Positions 59,166 through 64,000 of a stretch of DNA of 64,000 nucleotides are shown here, piece by piece (position 1 is the stretch's first letter; every line of letters begins with the position of its first letter). The stretch comes from Streptomyces vinaceus (GTDB lineage: Bacteria; Actinomycetota; Actinomycetes; Streptomycetales; Streptomycetaceae). The notes under the pieces are model-generated. The model was not told where the DNA came from. It did not search any database and was given only the letters and a program-made list of their open reading frames with translations. The stretch is taken from assembly GCF_008704935.1 (NCBI RefSeq), contig NZ_CP023692.1:7293501-7357500 (forward strand). The letters are read 5' to 3'. The position numbers were made by a program, and so were the translations under genes.

Positions 59166-60401
59166 GTGATCACCACGCCGTTCATCAGCCGGAGGGGCAT
59201 GACGCGCCGCAGCATGATGAGAGCCGTGATGGCCGCCGGTGCCGCCGTGCCGCTTGCCGCCGCTGCCGGCCCCGCGTGGGCCGCTCCGGGGGCCCCGGCC
59301 GGGGCCGTTCCCGCCGCGGCGCGGCTCACGTTGCCGGAGCCGACCGGGCCGCATCTGGTGGGCACGGTTCAACTGCATCTCGTTGACCGGTCCCGTCCGG
59401 ACGCCCTCGCGGGCCCGGGGCATTTCCGCGAGCTGATGACCACCGTCTGGTATCCCGCCCGGGACGTCCAGCGGTACCCGGTGGCGCCTTGGATGTCGGT
59501 CGGCGCGTTCCAGGCGTTCCTCGCCGACGTCGGGCTCAGCGATCTGGCCCCTCTGGGGCCGCTCACTGCCGCCCACGTGGGCGCTCCGGTGCTGCGCGCG
59601 AGCCGACGGCTGCCCGTCATCGTGTTCTCGCACGGCGCGCACAGCCACCAGGGCGACCACACCGTCGTCGTCCAGGAGCTCGCCAGCCACGGATACGCCG
59701 TGGTGACAGTGGCTCACCAGTACGACACGTACACCGAGTACCCCGACGGCCGGATCGCCGTCCCGCGCCGCGACCCGCAGGCGCCGACGCTGCCCGGGGA
59801 CTTCGCGGCCGACCTGCGCTTCGTCCTCGACTGCGTCGAGCAGCTCGCCGCCGGATGCAATCCCGATGTCGACCACAAGGAGCTGCCGGCCGGGCTGCTC
59901 GGCTCGCTCGACCCGCGGTGCATGGGCGCGTTCGGCTGGTCGAAGGGCGGGACGGCCACCGCCTGCGCCACGCTCGCGGACGAGCGCATCCGGGCCGGTC
60001 TGAGCCTCGACGCCCCGATGCAGATGAACCCGCCGCTGGCCGGAGACCTGGACCGGCCGTTCATGATGATGTCCGCCGTCTTCACCCGCGCCACGGATCC
60101 CGAGGCCGCCGCGTTCTGGTCGCACCTGCGAGGCTGGCGGCTGAACGTACAGGCCCAGGGCGCCGCCCACGTCTCGTACGGCGACAACGAGGCACTGTTC
60201 CCGCAGGTGGCGAAGGTGCTCGGATGGAGCGGACAGCAGCTCCAGGACGTGATCGGCACCCTCGATCCCGCCCAGGCGGTGAAGATACAGCAGGCGTACC
60301 CGCTGGCCTTCTTCGACGAGCACCTGCGCCACCGTCGGGGGCACTTGCTCGACGGTCCGTCCCCGACCTTCCCGGCAGTGACGTTCGTCGGAGATCAGTG
60401 A
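59166..60401 (+). CDS. Secreted alpha/beta hydrolase (lipase / PAF-acetylhydrolase-like)
   Basis: 411 aa. A twin-arginine-like signal peptide (TRRSMMRAVMAAGAAVPLAAAAGPAWA, with Arg-Arg before the hydrophobic core) is followed by the hydrolase: oxyanion region VIVFSHGAHSHQGDHTVVVQELASHGYAVVTVAHQYDTY, nucleophile FGWSKGG (G-x-S-x-G) and a later His in QGAAHVSYGD. It likely cleaves a lipid or ester outside the cell. GTG 59166 is preferred over ATG 59151 because GGGAGGAG sits seven bases before the GTG. Confidence 0.87.
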   Translation: MITTPFISRRGMTRRSMMRAVMAAGAAVPLAAAAGPAWAAPGAPAGAVPAAARLTLPEPTGPHLVGTVQLHLVDRSRPDALAGPGHFRELMTTVWYPARDVQRYPVAPWMSVGAFQAFLADVGLSDLAPLGPLTAAHVGAPVLRASRRLPVIVFSHGAHSHQGDHTVVVQELASHGYAVVTVAHQYDTYTEYPDGRIAVPRRDPQAPTLPGDFAADLRFVLDCVEQLAAGCNPDVDHKELPAGLLGSLDPRCMGAFGWSKGGTATACATLADERIRAGLSLDAPMQMNPPLAGDLDRPFMMMSAVFTRATDPEAAAFWSHLRGWRLNVQAQGAAHVSYGDNEALFPQVAKVLGWSGQQLQDVIGTLDPAQAVKIQQAYPLAFFDEHLRHRRGHLLDGPSPTFPAVTFVGDQ

Positions 60402-60443
60402 CGACAATCGCTGCCACGGGCCCGTTCCCGGACGACCGGACGA

Positions 60444-61499
60444 TCACTGGGGCGGGGCGGTGTCCGTTTCCGTTTCCGTGCGTGGGGCAACGGTGAGAGG
60501 GGAGCCGTTCAGTTCGGTTCGGCCGGTGGAGGTCCACCACAGCTCTCCTCCTGTGGTGAGGTAGGGCGTGTCGCCGTCCACGTTCCCGCCGTTGTCGAGT
60601 GCGTCGGCCACGGCGGTCAGGTATACGGCCAGCGAGGGCCAGCCGTCGTCGAAGTGGGCCCTGTCGTCGTGTGCTGTACTGCCGAGGCGGCCTTGGCCTG
60701 GCCCTTCGCGCATGTCGATGATCTGGGAGTCGCCGTCGCTCTGCGCCCACGGGATCCACTGCGGGTGCCACCAGGGTTCCTCGTGCCCGTGAGGTCCGCT
60801 CGGATCGGATTCTTCCGCGGCGATCTCGACGCACATCTGCCAGTGGTCGAGGATCCCCGCGACGGACATGGGAGGCTGATCGGGGACCACGTTGGCCCAC
60901 TCGGTGAGTCCGTCGTGGCAGGCCAGCGAGTGCAGGAGGTCGGCGGGGAAGCGCACGCCCATCGCCTCCTGAGCAGCCTCGACTTCGGCGGGGTCGGCGG
61001 GCGGGGCGAGCAGTGCGTACGAGGCGGGCGCATGTCGCTGCATCCAGCCGTCGATCCTGGCCCAGGAGCGGGTCACGGGTTGGGGTGTGGGGAAGGCAAG
61101 GACCCTGCGCAGGAGATACAGGCGGCGGCGCCACTGGAGGTACCTGTCGGTCGTCGCCCAGGGCTCGCGTAGCAAGGAGGCCTCGGAGGCTTTGGCGTCG
61201 ACCCGGTCCAGGGCGAGGACGGCGAGCTCTCGTAGGCCGACCGGCAGCGCGGGGACGGGCAGGTCGGGTCCGTACGGGCTGGTGACCGGCCGTCCGCCGG
61301 GGTACTGGGCGGCAACGAGGGCTGCGGCAGCCACCGCTTCGACCACCACGTGCCGGCCGGAGGGGTCGTCGGAGCCGAGGACGCGGACGAGCGCGTCCCG
61401 TACGAGGCCGGGCCTGTCGGCCTCGGCGGTCGCGTCGAGGCAGGCGTGGAAATCCGCGGTGGTGTCGTCGTTGACGGGGCCGATGTCCCAGGTGCCCAT
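60444..61499 (-). CDS. DUF4259 - SMI1/KNR4 fusion protein
   Basis: 351 aa. N-terminal DUF4259 (MGTWDIGPVNDDTTADFHACLDA, then GRHVVVEAVAAAALVAAQYPGG) fused to a SMI1/KNR4 domain (AEVEAAQEAMGVRFPADLLHSLACHDGL, WIPWAQSDGDSQIID, DDGWPSLAVYLTAVADAL). Both domains occur in immunity proteins of polymorphic toxin systems; the fusion is of interest. ATG 61499 has AAGGAGA. No toxin lies in the window. Confidence 0.85.
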   Translation of the reverse strand: MGTWDIGPVNDDTTADFHACLDATAEADRPGLVRDALVRVLGSDDPSGRHVVVEAVAAAALVAAQYPGGRPVTSPYGPDLPVPALPVGLRELAVLALDRVDAKASEASLLREPWATTDRYLQWRRRLYLLRRVLAFPTPQPVTRSWARIDGWMQRHAPASYALLAPPADPAEVEAAQEAMGVRFPADLLHSLACHDGLTEWANVVPDQPPMSVAGILDHWQMCVEIAAEESDPSGPHGHEEPWWHPQWIPWAQSDGDSQIIDMREGPGQGRLGSTAHDDRAHFDDGWPSLAVYLTAVADALDNGGNVDGDTPYLTTGGELWWTSTGRTELNGSPLTVAPRTETETDTAPPQ

Positions 61500-61772
61500 G
61501 GGTCTCCTTGAGATGGGGTGCTTTCGGGATAGTGCCGGGCGGCCGTCGGTGTGGCTGCGGTCCACGGGGCGGGCGACGGCGGGTCGGGTTGCCGGGCGCG
61601 CTGGCGGAGTTCGAGTGGATCGTGCTCGACGGCGTCGCCGGGTTTCCGGGCGGGGAGTGCCGCCCGGCCGGTCACGGCCACCCGCGCCGCGTCCGTGAAC
61701 GCAGTCGCGGGCTTCAGCCCCGTCGGTCCCGCCGCTGCAGCCCCTGCGGCAGGCGGCTCCGGCCGAAGTCGT

Positions 61773-62282
61773 TCAGGGGGTGGGGGTTTGGCGGTACCGG
61801 TGGGCGGGCCCGGGGCGGTGGGGGCGTCCGGCGAGATTGAGGAGGAACTCTGTGACGGGGCCGGGAGCCTCTTGCCACTCGCCTTCATCCGTCTCGACGA
61901 CCATGCGCCAGTCGGCCGGGTCCGGCTCTTCGGGAAGGAAGTAGTAGACGGCGCCGTCTTCTTCTCCGCCCCATTCGATGAGGCCGCCGGGCTGGGGGTG
62001 GAACGGGAACGGGTAGCGATCAGGATCGTCGAGGTGCGACTTGGGTCCGGACGTGGGCCACAGCCGCTCCAGCTCGGCGGCCGTGCCGTCCACGGGCCGG
62101 TCCATGTGGAGGAACCCGTCGAAGGCGCCGGGGCCGTACAGATCGAGGAACGCCTTGTAGCCGGCGGGGAGCGGGACACCGAGGTGTCCCTCGGCGGCCT
62201 CCCACAGGCGGGGCCGTGCCCAGCCCCAGCAGGCCGGCTCGCCGAGCAGTTCCTTCAGTCGTTCCAAGGCGGTGGCTGTCAT
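61773..62282 (-). CDS. SMI1/KNR4-family protein
   Basis: 169 aa single SMI1/KNR4 domain: ALERLKELLGEPACWGW, AEGHLGVPLPAGYKAFLDLYGPGAFDGFLHM and PGGLIEWGGEEDGAVYYFLPEE. The family is a common toxin-neutralising immunity fold. ATG 62282 has GGAGAG upstream. It is 270 bp from the DUF4259-SMI1 gene in the same direction, with no gene in between. Confidence 0.87.
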   Translation of the reverse strand: MTATALERLKELLGEPACWGWARPRLWEAAEGHLGVPLPAGYKAFLDLYGPGAFDGFLHMDRPVDGTAAELERLWPTSGPKSHLDDPDRYPFPFHPQPGGLIEWGGEEDGAVYYFLPEEPDPADWRMVVETDEGEWQEAPGPVTEFLLNLAGRPHRPGPAHRYRQTPTP

Positions 62283-62551
62283 CTGCTCTCCAGGTCGGCT
62301 ACGTGGCCAACCCTCGCATGCGGGGACGACAGTGGGAGTCCGTGCGTGCGCCGGGCCTCCGCGCCAAAGGGCTCACGCAGTGGATGCCGAGGTCGGCCCG
62401 TGCACGGCGCTGCCCGCGCACCTGCACCGCAGGGCGACGGCGTCGGGGCACGAAGGGGCCACGGCGGTGGGCGTATCTTTGCGGCCGAGGGGACGTGCCC
62501 GGACTGCGAAGGCGGTATTGCGGCCGCGAAGCAGGTGGAGGAGGGGTACCG

Positions 62552-64000
62552 ATGAGCGACGCCCTGGCGGGGATCGACGACATCGACTGGGCGGAGCTGG
62601 AGCACGCCTACGGTACGGCCGAGGACGTGCCCGGCATGCTGCGAGATCTGTACCGGTCCGAGAAGGCCGCCGATGCCGCCGATGACCTGCTCGTCCACGT
62701 CTACCACCAAGGCGGCGCGGTCTGCTCCGCGGCGCCGGCCGCACTTCCGTACGTGCTCCGGGCCGCGGCCGATCCGGCCATCGCCCCGGCCGTCCGCCGC
62801 GAACTCCTGGAGCTCGGCGGTTCCTTGGCCTACACGGCGAACACCGCGGATCCCCGCTTCGTCACCGATGCCTGGCCCGCCGTCTGGGATCAGGCGGTAT
62901 CGGATCTGCTGCCGGTGCTCCACGATCCGGCGCCCACGAGCCGCATCGCCGCCGCGGACGCCCTCGCCGAGGCCCGTCACCGGGCCGACGAGGTGATCGC
63001 GGCGCTGCGGGCGCGGTGGCTCGTGGAGCCGGACCAGGAGTCGCGGACCCAGCTCATCGATGGGGTCGGCTCGCTGGTACCCCACGCCGACCCACCGTGC
63101 GAGGACTCCCTCGACTGGCTACGGCAGCTCATGCAGGGCGCCGAGCCTGCCACCCGTCTCGCTGCCGTGCGGGCCCTGCGCCGCGCGCTGCCGGGGGAGG
63201 ACGACAGCGCGTACGCGCGGACGGTGTCCGAGGTGCTGTTCGGCAGCGAACCGGCCACCTGGAAGCCGGGCGGCGGCGCACGCAAGGCGACGGTCGTCTG
63301 GGCGATCGGTCTACTGGGAGGAGACGGCGCGAGCCGGGCCGAAGCGATCCGGAGGCTGCTCACTCATGTGCACCCCTTGGTACGCGCGGGCGCACTGGAG
63401 GCGGCCGCCGACATGCTCAGCCGTCGGCGCTCCGCCGTGACCGAGCTGCTCCCGGAGGTGGCCCGCCTGCTGTCCGACGCCGAGCCCGACAACCGGCTCT
63501 TCGCCGCCCGGGTCCTCGGCATGTGCGGGTACGCTGCCCGCCCTTGGGCCGACACGCTGGCGGCCATGGTGACGGACGAGGGCGAGCCGTACCTGCCCGC
63601 CCAGTCCCACGCGGTCTGGGCGCTGTCAAGGCTCGGCGACGCGCGGTGCGTACCGCCGCTCGCACGCCGCCTCGCGGGCGAGCGGCTCGGATTCTCGTAC
63701 CACTCGGTCCACGCCGACGGCTGGGGGACGTACGAGCTGAGCCTGACCGAGGTCGGCGCAGGGCTCGGAGCCCACGCCGACGTGCTGCTGCCCCCGTTGC
63801 GGGCCCGGCTCTCCGCCGCCCCCACCCTCGACGAGCGTCGAGCACTCTGCCAGCTGCTGGAGTCATGGGGCGCGGCAGCGGCCCCCGCGATCCCCGAGCT
63901 GATCGACCTCCTGGACACCGACGCCGCGGTGTGGGCTCTGGACGCCCTCGCGGCCATCGGGCCGGTCGCGGCCGAGGCTGTGCCAGAGAGCCGGCTGCGT
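62552..64000 (+). CDS. HEAT-repeat protein (cut off by the window end)
   Basis: 483 residues visible without a stop. Repeated alpha-helical pairs of HEAT/PBS-lyase type: ALPYVLRAAADPAIAPAVRRELLELGGSL, ATRLAAVRALRRALPGEDDSAYARTVSEVLFG, HPLVRAGALEAAADMLSRRRSAVTELLPEVARLLSD, FAARVLGMCGYAARP, HAVWALSRLGDARCVPPLARRLAG. ATG 62552 with GGAGGAGG upstream. HEAT proteins of this sort often occur among SMI1/KNR4 genes in immunity clusters. It is divergent from the SMI1 gene. Confidence 0.85.
   Translation, partial: MSDALAGIDDIDWAELEHAYGTAEDVPGMLRDLYRSEKAADAADDLLVHVYHQGGAVCSAAPAALPYVLRAAADPAIAPAVRRELLELGGSLAYTANTADPRFVTDAWPAVWDQAVSDLLPVLHDPAPTSRIAAADALAEARHRADEVIAALRARWLVEPDQESRTQLIDGVGSLVPHADPPCEDSLDWLRQLMQGAEPATRLAAVRALRRALPGEDDSAYARTVSEVLFGSEPATWKPGGGARKATVVWAIGLLGGDGASRAEAIRRLLTHVHPLVRAGALEAAADMLSRRRSAVTELLPEVARLLSDAEPDNRLFAARVLGMCGYAARPWADTLAAMVTDEGEPYLPAQSHAVWALSRLGDARCVPPLARRLAGERLGFSYHSVHADGWGTYELSLTEVGAGLGAHADVLLPPLRARLSAAPTLDERRALCQLLESWGAAAAPAIPELIDLLDTDAAVWALDALAAIGPVAAEAVPESRLR

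Noticed and set aside
1..64000. Insertion sequences, prophage or integrative element
   Set aside because: No transposase, integrase, phage structural gene, tRNA or long terminal repeats were seen.

Overview
The window looks like chromosomal DNA of a Streptomyces species. Base composition is very GC-rich with strong third-position G/C. It carries a rodlin gene, a protein family known only from Streptomyces, and many GTG/TTG starts, 4-bp GTGA/ATGA gene overlaps and SpoIIE-type PP2C phosphatases. I see no tRNA, rRNA, CRISPR array, insertion sequence or prophage. The content is accessory and stress related: regulators, lipid and envelope enzymes, phosphatases and transporters.

Layout. 1-3.0 kb: end of an AraC regulator, then metX and metY on the minus strand behind a small RRHVD-type leader peptide. 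3.5-6.9 kb: uppP with a palindromic operator, a small membrane protein, a self-regulating ArsR-SRPBCC fusion and rodlin. 7.1-11.0 kb: a saccharopine-dehydrogenase-like gene, a TetR regulator and an amino-acid permease, with an identical 23-bp element in front of both target genes. 11.0-14.9 kb: an SPFH protein coupled to an NAD-kinase-like protein, and an MpaB/DUF2236 protein. 14.9-21.6 kb: a B12-binding MerR regulator (LitR/CarH type) convergent to a tightly coupled four-gene lipid-modification operon (FAD oxidoreductase, DUF1365, cyclopropane synthase, DUF1295), then a MarR regulator. 21.6-25.2 kb: MMPL transporter and a phospholipase-D-type enzyme. 25.3-30.7 kb: a PP2C phosphatase, B12 photosensor-like protein and STAS protein in one overlapping operon, followed by MarR, a second and partly degenerate PP2C, and a UBP zinc finger. 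30.7-43.1 kb: FAD oxidoreductase, hsp18 with a perfect RheA-type operator, DUF2267, Ser/Thr kinase, Orn/Lys/Arg decarboxylase, CBS and vWA proteins, a multidomain PP2C and an aldo/keto reductase. 43.2-48.0 kb: YrhK-like protein, MFS exporter, GAP family protein, DUF998/TetR pair. 48.3-51.8 kb: an unknown HEMLEM-motif protein, and a DedA-PAP2-PAP2 operon whose trailing response-regulator gene is cut off. 51.9-57.5 kb: orphan dhaK divergent from glpF-glpK-glpD. 57.8-64.0 kb: YCII protein, membrane protein, Tat-secreted lipase-like hydrolase, and an immunity-like cluster (DUF4259-SMI1 fusion, SMI1/KNR4, HEAT-repeat protein cut by the window end).

Four themes connect the genes. (1) Two separate B12-binding, probably light-responsive proteins lie 11 kb apart, one near a lipid operon and one inside a phosphatase/STAS partner-switching operon. 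(2) The palindrome GTCTAC-N6-GTAGAC occurs upstream of uppP and twice upstream of the DedA-PAP2 operon 47 kb away, suggesting one regulator for undecaprenyl-phosphate recycling. (3) Glycerol uptake and oxidation (glpFKD) sits beside a lone DhaK subunit. (4) Five genes (AraC end, the 11.0-11.4 kb gene, the MFS gene twice, glpD) are broken only by one missing C or G, in homopolymer runs in at least four cases. That points to read or assembly errors more than to real pseudogenes.
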